Positions 33,701 through 43,770 of a DNA stretch of 64,000 bases are shown here, in pieces. Every line of letters starts with the position of its first letter. The first letter of the stretch is position 1. The notes beneath the pieces are model-generated. The model was not told where the DNA came from and did not search any database. It was given only the letters and a program-made list of their open reading frames with translations. A program made the position numbers and the translations under genes. The stretch lies in NCBI RefSeq assembly GCF_954871325.1, contig NC_088775.1, positions 32,713,561-32,777,560 on the forward strand, read 5' to 3'. This DNA comes from Gordionus sp. m RMFG-2023. Lineage: Eukaryota; Nematomorpha; Gordioida; Chordodea; Parachordodidae.

Positions 33701-34319
33701 TATTGGAGTCGTTAAATATCATGAGAAAAAGATTCGACCCACATTATGATGATATAGCTCTGTGAATGCTAAACTACATGATAGATGTATACGATTTCCG
33801 CAAATGTAGTTGCATCTGTTTGAGAATATTTTTGTATTGAAATCGACGTTGATATACTCCCCTGTACTGACTTATATGAAATGATGTTGATTTATTATTA
33901 AATAAAAATAAAACATGATAGAAAGAAATTTACAAACTAGACATGTTTTTCGAATAAATATTTAAAATTATTTTAAAAATATAAAAATAATCAATTAATA
34001 TCTCTCCAAATCATTATTTATATATTAAAAATGTTAAAATACTAAAAAAAAAATTGCGGGAGAAATTAAAAAATTTTGCGGTAGATTTTTGCGGGAGATT
34101 TCCCATTGCGGTAGTTTTGCGAGGAAAGATGTCTGCGTGTAAAGTAAACTAATAAATTTCGGGAGTCTCCTGCTGATGGGGGGAGACATGGCAACCCTGT
34201 CCCTTCCACAGTCTTTCCCTTTTCCTTCTTTTCCATAACCTCACTATAATTTTTACAAAGTCCAACTTCCCCTAAGCAATATTTACTTATTTTTCCTCCA
34301 GAACTATTTTCCCTTAATA

Positions 34320-34660
34320 TGTTTCTAAAATTCTTTCTCATTATTTTGCTCTTAGAATTCCTCCCCGCTATTTCGCTCTTTTCTTTTCCCCTATTTCACT
34401 CCTAGAATTCTTCCCCCTATCTCACTCTTAGATTCTTATTCGCTCCTATTTTCCCTCCGATTTCACTTCTATAATACTTCCCCCATATTTCGCTCCTAGA
34501 ATCTTTTCCCCCTATTTTGCTCCTACAATTATTTCCCCTTATTTCGCTCCCATCATTGTTCACCCTTAGTTTACAATTCAACACGCTCTCAACTCCCAGC
34601 AACACATTCTCTCTCTTGAACGCCATCATCGCATATTCTTCACTACTTATTGGTACGAAT
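34320..34660 (-). repeat. ~27-bp repeat coding the gypsy B linker
   Basis: Plus-strand units of the type TTTCGCTCCTAGAATCTTTT-CCCCCTA iterate ~10 times with small indels. On the minus strand they read GGKDSRSEIWGKYYRSEIGG in one frame. They lie between protease and RT of gypsy B. Confidence 0.7.
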
Positions 34661-34668
34661 ACACCCCA

Positions 34669-35070
34669 CTATGAAAATACTCCCCAAAAACTATACCATG
34701 AACCAATTCTAGTGATCCAGTTCCACCTTAACACAGATTCTATATTTCTGTTGATAATCCATAAATCTAATACCTCAACCCTTTCACCCAACGCTGCTTT
34801 AATTTCTATCCTACCCATAACAGCCAATTGTGTTCCATAGAATTGCCGTATTCTTAATCCCTCATTCTCTATCATTTTTCCCGGCCAAATATTCTGATAC
34901 CGATTGTATCCAATTACCGAAATAGCTGCTCCCGTATCAAACAACAAAGGAACCATTCTTCCATTTAAATTTATCATCACTCTGGGACAAGGACATGGAC
35001 CACCACCTCTTGTAGCATATTTACACCCCCCCCCCTTATTTATTTTTCCCTGAGAAAGCCTCTTTGTCAC
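34669..35070 (-). pseudogene. Gypsy B protease
   Basis: CPRVMINLNGRMVPLLFDTG then AAISVIGYNRY: aspartic protease active-site box (DTGA) about residues 43-46, followed by RIRQFYGTQLAVMGRIEIK and VLDLWIINR, the second half of the fold. 133-aa open frame, the best preserved piece of element B. A run of eight or more C (35027-35036) codes Gly residues before it. Confidence 0.8.
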
Positions 35071-35072
35071 TT

Positions 35073-35502
35073 TTAACCGCCTCGCCTCGACCCGTACTTC
35101 ACCGTCTTTGCCATCATATAGTCACAAATTCGCACAGTCTCTTGCCACATATTTTCCTGACACCTAAAACAATCCCTACTTAGCTCCCCAGTTTCTTTTA
35201 TATTAGGCATACGGACCTCTTCCATACTCTCCCTTTCAATAGTTCTCACATTTGGAGAATTGTTCCATCCCTCTCTGTGGAAAACCACTTTTGTTGCTGT
35301 AATTGCTCGTATTACACTCCTCCTTATGACCAAACCGGCCACAACCCACACATCCTAATCTCTCATGTTTACCAGAATAATAAGGGATGATATGCCCAAA
35401 TTTTCCACAACAAAGATTTTTTACCTCACGGCACTCCAGAAGCATATGCTCCAGTTTACCGCAATTATAACAATTAATCCCCCTCCCTTCCCCGAGATTC
35501 AA
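35073..35502 (-). pseudogene. Gypsy B gag zinc knuckles
   Basis: CYNCGKLEHMLLEC is a CCHC knuckle (C-x2-C-x4-H-x4-C). It is followed by NLCCGKFGHIIPYY and GCVGCGRFGHKEEC, two more knuckles, the first lacking its last Cys. The capsid part upstream is absent. The frame changes at about 35300 into RTIERESMEEV and ELSRDCFRCQENMWQETV. Confidence 0.8.
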
Positions 35503-36371
35503 AATTCTGTCTTATTTCTATTCCTTACTCGGGTAAATTAATACCTCCCTTCACTTACTTAACTTAAACGTCCGACACACGGGTAAACTAATACCTCGAT
35601 TAACTAATTCCTCAATATTTTAATTTTCCTTTATTCTTTATTTTACTAATTGGCAAAAATATAGACAAAAAAAACAATTTAAAAATAGAATACTCACAAA
35701 AAAGTAACAAGAAAAATAAATTTGGAAGAAAAAAATAATAATTTATTTCGTTTTTTCCTTTTTTTATATCAATTATTACAAATAAATATAAATTTATTAA
35801 TAATATAATTAATATAAAAACATATGACATAACAATTTTTATACTTACTATTTACAAAACATAATCTTAATTGCAACAATAAAAAAAATAACTAAACCTA
35901 ATAATATTGATAAAAATAGTTATAACGATAAAAAAAACAATAACATATTAAAAAACATATAATATTGATAAAATAATTATTTCTTCATAAACAACTAAAC
36001 TACCTAATTAATATATATATCTATAAGATCTCCCGTTCATCACAAATATGACTAATATTCGAGCAATCCTGAGCATTAAGTTTGCCAAACTTTTGAGTTT
36101 AAAGCTTAGGTCAATATGGTATTGCTTAGATAGTATATATTTTAGTATAATCTTTATTGGCAAACTGTATAAATAAAAATGTTAATAACAATATCAAAAT
36201 TACTAAAATTCCTATCAATATTAATAGAACAAAGAATCTGGAAGCATTACATTATAATAATAATTAAGAAAACTATCTAAAAATATTACTTCATTATTAT
36301 AAAAATCAACTCCTAGTGCCCTTTTTACTTTTTTAGTATTAGCATAAATATTAGTCAAATAGACTTGTGGC
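35503..36371. other. AT-rich spacer
   Basis: GGGTAAA-TAATACCTC occurs twice (about 35534 and 35581). Otherwise nothing recognisable; the 72-codon hydrophobic frame at 35612-35830 is AT-rich noise. Confidence 0.4.
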
Positions 36372-36556
36372 TAGTGTTGTTAAATGGTGGATTCGGGTCA
36401 ATTTTCAAAAACCTCCCGATTACGTTTTAGCTAAAATAATATTATGTAAACCTCGAGATTTGATAGATGTCTAATTTTCCAAGCCTTAATATTGTTGTTG
36501 CTAAAATCTTAATCAAGCTTAAAAATCAACCCATATCGGGTCATTTAACAACACTA
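36372..36556. mobile_element. TAGTGTTG-type hAT MITE, copy 2 (185 bp)
   Basis: Starts TAGTGTTGTTAAATGG, ends with its complement CATTTAACAACACTA. The 8 bp CTTGTGGC lie at 36364-36371 and again at 36557-36564, an exact target duplication. This fixes the family's ends and its hAT-type 8-bp duplication. Confidence 0.92.
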
Positions 36557-37089
36557 CTTGTGGCATCTTTGTAAAATGTAGAAAAATAAGATGTATTGGT
36601 AACGGTGGAGTATAATAGCTGATTTTTTACCTCAAACCACAAGGTTAAGCAAATGTATAATAAAATAACATCAATACTAAGTGCTGAAAGTAGAAAAGGT
36701 CAAACACCGATCTGTGAATTATAGCATCGCAGGGAAGAGTATCTTTTTTAAAATAAAATTTATAACAATTTTTTTCTGGGAAAATTTGATTATAATGAAA
36801 TGTAGCTATAGTACTGTTTGTAAATATATTTTTTTACTTTAGGCACTTTTTGAAATAGAATAGGATTACATTAAAATTAAGATGGGGTATCAATTCAAAG
36901 AAATGAAAGCAAATTTAGGTCTATCTATATGAAAAAATAGATAAAAATATTATCTAATATTTTCAACCCCCCCCCCCCTTATATATTGTGTAATGTGATA
37001 GATTAACTTCCCTCATTATATATTTTTGAGTTAAGATATCAACTCCCTCTTGATAAATAGTATTAAGAAGGAAGTTGATTAATAACTTA
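36557..37089. other. AT-rich spacer
   Basis: A run of twelve or more C at about 36967. No gene. Confidence 0.4.
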
Positions 37090-37426
37090 TGAACAAGAAT
37101 AAATATTATAGAATAAATTGTGGGCGATTGTATTGAATAACCACAGAAGATTGAAGGTTAATAATATATCATCAATTGAATGTAGAATCCGTGAAGATTA
37201 GGAATATTAATAATTTAGTTCTTTATTTTCAACTAAGATCAAATAAAAACAACAAAAGTGCAAGTTATCATAATTATTTAAGTATATATACATCAATTTA
37301 ATATTAAAAATAAAAATCATTTATATCCAAAACATCAATTTAATATTAAATATAATATATCGTTTTAAGCCTTAAGTCTTCTACAATACAAAATCCATTA
37401 ATAAACAATGTTACTTGTATTTAACA
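37090..37426 (-). repeat. 3' LTR of gypsy C
   Basis: On minus TGTTAAATACAAGTAACATT ... TTATTCTTGTTCA (TG...CA), 337 bp. About 90% identical by eye to 41645-41982, differing by small indels. Confidence 0.88.
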
Positions 37427-37460
37427 TGCATCACCCCCCCCCCCCCCAAAAAAAAAAATT
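37427..37460 (-). promoter_or_regulatory. Polypurine tract of gypsy C (poly-G)
   Basis: On minus a run of T is followed by ~15 G and TGATGCA directly before the 3' LTR start TGTTAA. Position and purine content fit the plus-strand priming site; the G run is unusually long. Confidence 0.6.
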
Positions 37461-37559
37461 ATTATGCAATTACATAACAATTGGTAATACGAAATAATTT
37501 TTTGTGACAAATACACTCGCTGGGCAAGCGGGAGGTAATTTAAATACTTTTATAATATT

Positions 37560-37790
37560 ATCTGGGTCAGAGGATTAATATGTAATGACTAATCAATTTG
37601 TAAAAGAGGTGAGAGGGGGAAAAGACGTATTGGTATAAATTTTGTTTCTGTAATGTTGGGTCAGAGGATTCATTTTGTTAAGGGGGAAAGGGAAACATGT
37701 AATTGTTTAAATAATATTGGGTCAGAGGATTAATTTTGTGAATGGGGAAAGGGAAACATGTAATTGTTAAAATTTGCTTCATTATTTAAC
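37560..37790. repeat. ~70-90-bp tandem repeat
   Basis: GGGTCAGAGGATT starts at about 37564, 37658 and 37729; the last two units share GGGGAAAGGGAAACATGTAA. It lies between the LTR and the end of pol. Confidence 0.75.
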
Positions 37791-37875
37791 AAAAGAATTA
37801 AACAATATTTACATATAGATAAAAAATGAAATAAAATACTGATTAATTAGTGAATCATTGAAAATACAATTAAAA

Positions 37876-38745
37876 AATTCTAATTTGATCTATGTGTACA
37901 ACAACTATTTTATTATCTATTTGAATCTCCCATATAACATTACTAATTTTCTCACTGACAATCCCTACACGCCACTCTGCTGCCCACCTTTACAAAAACA
38001 GAGTTGCCTAAAGTTAACTCTCTAAAATTTATATAATCACAGTCATTGTCTCTTAAAAAACTCCACTTCCATCTCAAATCCCTTCCAAATAATATAAAAG
38101 CAGGGGATGATTTAGTTACCGAATGTGTGGTATTACGATAATTTAATAACACATCTTCTAATAATTTATCATCCCAGCCACCTAATTTATAAATCATATT
38201 TTTTGCAGATCGTACTGCTCTTTCAGCCATACCATTTGAAGAAGGATGGTATGCAGGAGTACAAATATGTTTAATACCTTTTTTTATTAAAAAGTTTTTA
38301 AAATCAAACAACCTAAAAGCTGGTCCATTGTCGGATACCAACTCTACAGGATGACCAAATCTGGAAAATATATTATTTAAAACCCAAATAGCGGTAAAAG
38401 AGTTAATGTTCTTTCCTTAATGATCTCCAGCCAGTGAGAGTATCCATCAATCATTACAAATCCATAAAAATTCTTAATAGGTCCAAAAAAATTAATATAA
38501 ACTTGATACCATGGCACGTTCGACTGTACCCAATAATTTTGTTTAACTATCGGTAATTTAGGCGCATTAACCATAACCATATTGCACCTAAAACCCATTT
38601 CTTTAATATCTTTAGTCACTCCAGGCCACCAAAGATATTTTTCCATCGTATCTAACATCCTAAGCAACCCAATATCCTCATGTAGCACCTTAAAAAAATC
38701 TTTTCTTAGACTATGAGGAACCTCCCTTAAAAATACAATCATTCT
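37876..38745 (-). pseudogene. Gypsy C integrase
   Basis: VPHSLRKDFFKVLHEDIGLL, YLWWPGVTKDIKEMGFRC (zinc-binding region), WYQVYINFFGPIKNFYGFVM then IDGYSHWLE (first catalytic Asp), VSDNGPAFRLFDFKNFLIKK (second Asp), PAYHPSSNGMAERAVRSAKN (Glu), LLNYRNTTHSVTKSSPAFIL, and after a frameshift near 37985 EWRVGIVSEKISNVIWEIQI with VVVHIDQIRIF then stop (C-terminal module, ends ~37876). Another frameshift near 38360. All catalytic residues remain readable across frames. Confidence 0.88.
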
Positions 38746-39430
38746 TAGTGTTCAACAATTTTACCAACGCCTTATAACCATTAATCTGCGAATGATCTCC
38801 ATCTCCATTCAAAACGAATTTCTTAACTCTTATTAATTCAGTATCTCCCAAAGTTTCTTTTTTTATCAGATCTAAATTATTAATTATTATTACATCTTTC
38901 TCAAAATCATCAACACTAAAAAAACACACTACATCTTTATCAATTAGCCTTGATAACCCATTAGGAATAATCTGATCTTTACCCCTCCTATAATAAATGT
39001 CAAAATCAAATCCAGCTAAACAAAAGGCCAATTTTTGTAACCTTGGAGATATATTGTATAGTTTAACTGGATCTGATCCAAATAAATTAACAAGAGGTTT
39101 ATGATCCGTAAAAATCTTAACTTTTCTCCCCACTACATATTCCCACCATTTCTTAACAGCTAAAACAATAGATAATCCTTCTTTCTCAATAATAGAATAA
39201 CCTTTTTCAGCACCAGCCCAAGCTTTGGACATAAATTCAATTGGTCTTTCATGACCATCTTCTTCTACATGAAATAAGGCTGCACCCATGCCTTTATTTG
39301 AAGCATCAGTTGAAATAAACAAATTCTTATTTCTATCATAATGCGCAAGAACTGGTGCATTACACAATCTTTCTCTAATCTCGTAAAAACTAGCTTTTTC
39401 ATTAACTCCCCAGTGAAAATTTTTACCTTT
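38711..39430 (-). pseudogene. Gypsy C RNase H and linker
   Basis: NLFISTDASNKGMGAALFHV, HERPIEFMSKAWAGAEKGYS, IIEKEGLSIVLAVKKWWEYV and KIFTDHKPLVNLFGSDPVKL: D-E-D active site complete. Then RLQKLAFCLAGFDFDIYYRR and GKDQIIPNGLSR, the connection end. Frameshift at about 39425 relative to RT and another at about 38740 relative to integrase. Confidence 0.88.
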
Positions 39431-40116
39431 TTAAGCAATTCATATAAATTAGTTGCTAATTTCGAAAAACCTCTTATAAATCTCGAATAAAAATTTATAA
39501 GACCCAGCCAAGAATGTAATTCATCCTTATTATTAGGTTCAGTCATGGTACTTATCGGATAAATCTTTTCTTTGATTGGCTGTATCCCTTTGTCACTTAT
39601 TAAGTAACCTAAATATCTAATACTATCTTTGCTAAATTCACTTTTTTTAATATTTCCAATCAAACCATATTCCAACATTCTTATAAACACTTTTCTTAAT
39701 TTGTTAAAATGATCTTCTTTATCCTTACCAAAAATTTGCAAATCATCTAAATAATAAATAACGCCGTTAATGTCAGAAAAAATTTCGTCCATGGTCTTTT
39801 GAAAATAAGCAGTTGATACTGTTAGACCAAAGGGTAACCTGTTAAATTGAAAAAGACCCTTGTGGGTTGAAACGGTCAAAAATTTGGAAGTTTCTTTAGA
39901 AACAGGAATTTGCAAATATGCCGAGGAAAAATCTATTTTCGAGAATATTTTTCCAATTCCAACTTTAGCAATTATGTCACTTATCTTTGGGAGAAAATAT
40001 TCAAACCTTTCTAATTGTGGATTTACAGTTACTCTAAAATCAGCACAAACTCTCAACGCATTATCTTTCTTTTTAACCAAAACTAAAGGAGTGGCCCGTT
40101 GTGAAAATCTCACAGG
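39425..40116 (-). pseudogene. Gypsy C reverse transcriptase
   Basis: RATPLVLVKKKDNALRVCAD then FRVTVNPQ; IFSKIDFSSAYLQIPVSKET (first Asp); LFQFNRLPFGLTVSTAYFQK; GVIYYLDDLQIFGKDKEDHF (YLDD box, about 39750); LRKVFIRMLEYGLIGNIKKS; LGLINFYSRFIRGFSKLATN (thumb). Open from 40113 to 39400. The upstream end is the MITE target site: the codons for PV on one side and RFSQRATPL on the other are continuous if the MITE and one target copy are discounted. Confidence 0.9.
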
Positions 40117-40299
40117 TAGTGTTGTTAAACGGCTCGTTTTGAGCCGATTTTTAAAAACGGCTAACTCATTATTTCATCCAGAAAAATACTATGCAAGTCT
40201 GAAGATTTTGCTCATAGAAGGAACAAAGGTCTAGACATATATTGACAATATCTTGAGGCTTAAACAATGTTTTTCTGGCTAAAATATTGAGTTACTTTA
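40117..40299. mobile_element. TAGTGTTG-type hAT MITE in gypsy C pol (183 bp)
   Basis: Starts TAGTGTTGTTAAACGGCTCG with the hairpin motif GCCGATTTTTAAAAACGGCT. The 8 bp CTCACAGG occur at 40109-40116 and 40300-40307. The right terminus has lost the usual TTTAACAACACTA and ends GAGTTACTTTA, yet the duplication is intact. Confidence 0.88.
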
Positions 40300-40309
40300 C
40301 TCACAGGGG

Positions 40310-41030
40310 TTATTATACCCTGTTGACGCCATTGTTCTAATGTGACCTTTAATTTTTCTTCTAATTCAAAAGGCACTCTCCTAGCCTTCAAAAATCTTGG
40401 TTTAAAATCATCCTTTAACAAAATATCTATTTCTAAATTTTTAACTTTGCTAATTTTGCTATTAAAAATACAATTAAAACTTTTAATTAATCTATTAATA
40501 TCAAAACTCGCTTTAACACACCCTTCTTCAGTAAATATCGACTGAATAACGATTTTATCTTTATGAAATTTATCATTATTATTGCAAGGATTGTCAAAAG
40601 TTAAAAAATTTATCCTATCACCTATATCTAGCTTATTAATAGTGGTACTATCAGAGTTGAATTTAATTATGTCAAATACTTTGATCCAGTCTTGACCACA
40701 TAAGGGTGGTCCTTCCCCTTCCAAAACATAAAAATCTAAATATTTAATCGTATTAAAATATTTAACCTTACAATTACTTACTTGACCGATGACTGTGATC
40801 GGTGATCCTTCATATGAGAATAATTTTCTCGAACAACTTTTCAACTCAACATCTTCATAATTGGTCAGCTTTTCAAAATCTTTGATGGGCAAGGATGTCA
40901 CTGGAGAACCAGTATCTATCATAAAAGAAAAATTTAGATTATTAAGTTGTATGTCAATCATAAAAGAAAAATTTAGATTATTAAGTTGTATGTCAATCAT
41001 AAAATTATTAATAAAGTTAATCTTATTTCT
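40310..41030 (-). pseudogene. Gypsy C protease and RT linker
   Basis: TPYNLRPRNKINFINNFMID leads into a 14-residue unit MIDIQLNNLNFSF present twice in tandem (40919-41000), then MIDTGSPVTSLPIKDFEKLT (aspartic protease DTG box), LFSYEGSPITVIGQV, FYVLEGEGPPLCGQDWIKVF. Then linker DKIVIQSIFTEEGCV, VKNLEIDILLKDDFKPRFLK, ARRVPFELEEKLKVTLEQWR, QQGIITPV up to the MITE. Open frame of 246 aa, the longest in the element. Confidence 0.85.
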
Positions 41031-41049
41031 TGGTCTAAGATTGTAAGGT

Positions 41050-41640
41050 GTTTGTATTATCTCTTGTTTTTTTCAGTTGTTGTTGTTTGCCTTAAAAACC
41101 TGCTTTAATCTTTCCACGACGAACAACCTTGCCAATCTGCGCCATCATTTCTTCTCCATGAATCTTTTTCTACAAAGATTTTATTATTATTTATTTCCAT
41201 AGATTGACATTTGACAACAATGTCCTCAATGATATTAAGTTCTGTTGTGTTTTCTTCAATCAATTTTGTTTTTAGTTTTTAATTTCGACAATTAATAATA
41301 AACTGAATAGCTATTAATTCCGCATTGAGCCCAGCACCCCAACCCTTAAGTCTGTCAAGATATTCTCTCGAAGATTCAAGTCTGCTAGGCTTAGCATTGA
41401 ACAATTCAAAAATACGCGTAATTTTGTTCTTTTCAACTTTCTTTTGTATTAAATCTTTCATTTGTTGATATGATAAATTATCAATGTTATCCATGATACT
41501 CACAGCCATCTCTTTGTCCAATATTTCGAATAGTTTATATTTTTTTGTAGCTTCATCTACAATATTCATTCTCCGCTAGAAATTTTAGATCCAATGTCTT
41601 CAATAATATCTTGATCTCTACATCATTCCTATCCTCCACC
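41050..41640 (-). pseudogene. Gypsy C gag
   Basis: A frame opens two to three bases inside the LTR edge (MVEDRNDVEIKILLKTLDLK, 41640 on), and after a shift near 41575 goes on as MNIVDEATKKYKLFEILDKE, MAVSIMDNIDNLSYQQMKDL, RIFELFNAKPSRLESSREYL and DRLKGWGAGLNAELIAIQFI, a capsid C-terminal pattern. Downstream ENTTELNIIEDIVVKCQSME and EKDSWRRNDGADWQ follow in other frames. No CCHC knuckle is visible. Confidence 0.65.
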
Positions 41641-41641
41641 A
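41624..41641 (-). promoter_or_regulatory. Candidate primer-binding site of gypsy C
   Basis: Minus-strand TGGTGGAGGATAGGAATG starts 3 bases after the 5' LTR end ...TTGTTCA. TGG complements a tRNA 3' CCA end; a tRNA ending CCTATCCTCCACCA would pair. The tRNA has not been identified. The site overlaps the first gag codons. Confidence 0.55.
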
Positions 41642-41644
41642 TAA

Positions 41645-41982
41645 TGAACAAGAATAAATAATATAGAATAAATTGTGGGCGATTGTATTACTACGGAAGA
41701 TTGAAGGTTAATAATATATTAATTTTAGAATGTGGAATCCATGAAGATTAGAAATATTAATTATTTAGTTCTTTATTTATAACTAAGATCAAATAAAAAC
41801 AACAAAAATGCAAGTTATCATAATTATTTAAGTTATATACATCAATTTAATATTAAAAATAAAAATCATTTATATCTTTTCAAAATATCAATTTAATATT
41901 AAATATAATATAATATATCGTTTTAAGCCTTAACTTCTACAATACAAAATCCATTAATAAACAATGTTACTTCTATTTAACA
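41645..41982 (-). repeat. 5' LTR of gypsy C
   Basis: 338 bp, TGTTAAATAGAAGTAACATT ... CTTGTTCA on minus; pair of 37090-37426. Confidence 0.88.
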
Positions 41983-43029
41983 TTAACCAAGATTTTAATT
42001 ACAAAATTCATAGGACAAATAAAATGTCAGGTATTTTTTTTTATTGCTGAAATGTTTGTAAATTTGATTTTTGATATTAAATTTTGAATCGAATTTTAAT
42101 TTTATTATTCTAATTTTAAAAGATTGGAATCCGCATTTCAAATTTACAAAATTTTAAAAGGAAAAAAATTTCATAACGAAAATAGTGGTGCCTCTGCAAA
42201 TGCTAATTCAAAAGGGAATGAAGAGTGGTTCGATGTGCCTGGTACAAACGGATATTCAAAAAAATGTTGGAACTGAATCGAGCGCTTATCTCATATATCT
42301 TAATTAGAAACATTAATTTTTTTGACAATTAGGTAAAAACTAAAAATTAATTTTATTTAACATACATTCGAGAGTAAACTTATGGCTATAAAATGAGCCA
42401 TAATAGATATACATAGTGCATCTAAGATAAAAGTTATCCCAATTTTAAAAAATCATTTTTTTTTGAAAAATGACCAAGCTGAGCCACTTTGAAGCCCTAT
42501 ATCTCCGGTTCTGATAGAGTTAATAATCTAATATTTTGGATTCGTCAAACAATACTTTATTAACTTAAATACCAAATTTTAACAAAATCTGAGATGGTCG
42601 GGTTGTAAAGTGATTGATTTGACATGGAATGACCCTGCTATATTTTTGTGTGCCTTCTAGTATCACAAAGTCTCATACTTCAAAATCCCAACTTATCTTA
42701 TATCTTACATATGTCACAGATGTTCAATTAAAGACTGTGAAGAATTTTTTTTTTAAAAAAAAGGAATGTCAATCAATATAATATTTTTTTAAATTTCGAT
42801 AAAAAAAGGATTATTATGTGATTTTTGATGATTTTAGAAAGACCAATTATCCTTTTTTCAAGAATTTTTTATGAAGTTGAAACTCGGTATTCTATTATTG
42901 AATAGGAACCCTTAGCGGTTTTTTTTGGATTAACTAAGGGTCGTGAAAAAAATTTGTGATTTATACCGAAACCATTGATTCATTTGTAAAAAAGATAACA
43001 AAGAATTAATGTTATCTCCTAGATTACAC
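41983..43029. other. Non-coding; contains a long-TIR family terminus at about 42440-42640
   Basis: Reverse-complemented from 42635: GGTCATTCCATGTCAAATCA then ATCACTTTACAACCCGACC, followed by a stretch ending in GGAGATATAGGGCTTCAAAG and TCATTTTTC. This resembles the long terminal repeats of the 48296-50456 element (TTCCATA-TAAATCGA, TCAGAAACTATTAGT, CATTTTT). The partner end was not found. The rest is AT-rich and featureless. Confidence 0.5.
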
Positions 43030-43770
43030 GTTGTTATTAGTGGGAAGTTTCAATGTTGAAATTAGATATCGTTGAGGCAAAGAAAATTGTTTGCCCGATA
43101 TTTTATCCAGAATAGGATCAAGTGAAGAAACTATCAACTTTAACAAAAATAAAATAGTAGATAAAGAAAAGGCATTGATTTGATTTTTAACACATATGCT
43201 TAATGGTGTTCGTACTAATTGGGAAGATCTTAAATTCAATACTTTAAAAGATAAAGAATTGAATCAAATAAAGTTATTTTTAACCGGAAAGAAACCGTGG
43301 AAAAATAATTGTAAAATTTATAAAAAATTGAAGAAGAATTTCCTGTGGTGGATGATTGTATAATGAGAGGCAATATAGCCGTAATTCCTTTTAAATTACA
43401 TGGTAAAATTATTGATCTATTACATGCCGGACATCGGGGTAGAGATAAAATGAAATCTTGTGCTCGTGAATTTATATGTTGCCTGGTATGGGTGATGATA
43501 TTGAAAAAATTGCAAGGAAATATATTCAATGTAACACCTGTGCCTCTATGCCTCGTAAAGAAGTAGGGGAAATTAAATCAAATCAACCATGGGAAAGGGT
43601 TCACATTCATTTCTTTGTATCTTGATAAAAAATCATACTTTTTGGTGGTAGATTCTTATTCAAAATGGATTGAATATAAAGAAGTTCATGAGTTAACAAT
43701 CAAAGTTGTTATCAAATTATTACAAAAATTGTAGGCTAAATTTGAGATTCCTAAAACAAATTGAACAGTG
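43030..43770 (+). pseudogene. Gypsy fragment on plus: RNase H end and integrase start
   Basis: FNVEIRYR-GKENCLPDILS (connection end), VVDDCIMRGNIAVIPFKLHG and KIIDLLHAGHRGRDKMKSCA (43345-43480, HHCC region), QPWERVHIHFF and SYFLVVDSYSKWIEYKEVHE (first catalytic Asp region) with VVIKLLQKL. Three frames are used; ends at about 43770 with no D(2) or E block. A different lineage or copy from A-C, in the opposite orientation. Confidence 0.8.

Larger units (their letters stand above)
31117..34199. mobile_element. hAT element (3083 bp) inside gypsy B, with inverted internal duplication
   Basis: Ends CAGGGTTGCCAGGT at 31117 and, reverse-complemented, CAGGGTTGCCATGT ending at 34199. The 8 bp TCCCTTCC occur at 31109-31116 and again at 34200-34207, an exact hAT-size target duplication. 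TTGCGG(T/G)-GAGA motifs repeat next to both ends. Interior: two inverted partial copies of the transposase (about 31560-32343 and 32930-33850) around a unique C-terminal coding part (32444-32930). Confidence 0.9.
28590..35502 (-). mobile_element. Gypsy element B, fragmented
   Basis: Minus-strand gag zinc knuckles (35502-35073), protease (35070-34669), repeat-coded linker (34640-34320), hAT insertion (31117-34199), RT (31116-30320), RNase H (30010-29640), integrase (29630-28590). Sequence is less AT-rich than its surroundings. No LTR pair recognised. Confidence 0.85.
37090..41982 (-). mobile_element. Gypsy element C (4.9 kb) with both LTRs
   Basis: LTRs 37090-37426 and 41645-41982 flank gag (41640-41050), protease/linker (41030-40310), RT-RNase H-integrase (40116-37876) on the minus strand. 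Candidate primer-binding site and a G-rich polypurine tract sit at the expected places. A 183-bp hAT MITE is inserted between linker and RT (40117-40299). At least four frameshifts in pol. I could not see a matching 5-bp target duplication. Confidence 0.9.

Noticed and set aside
36967-37450. Poly-C runs as assembly gaps or adaptor sequence
   Set aside because: They lie at consistent positions relative to element ends and grade into normal sequence; only raw reads could show their true length.
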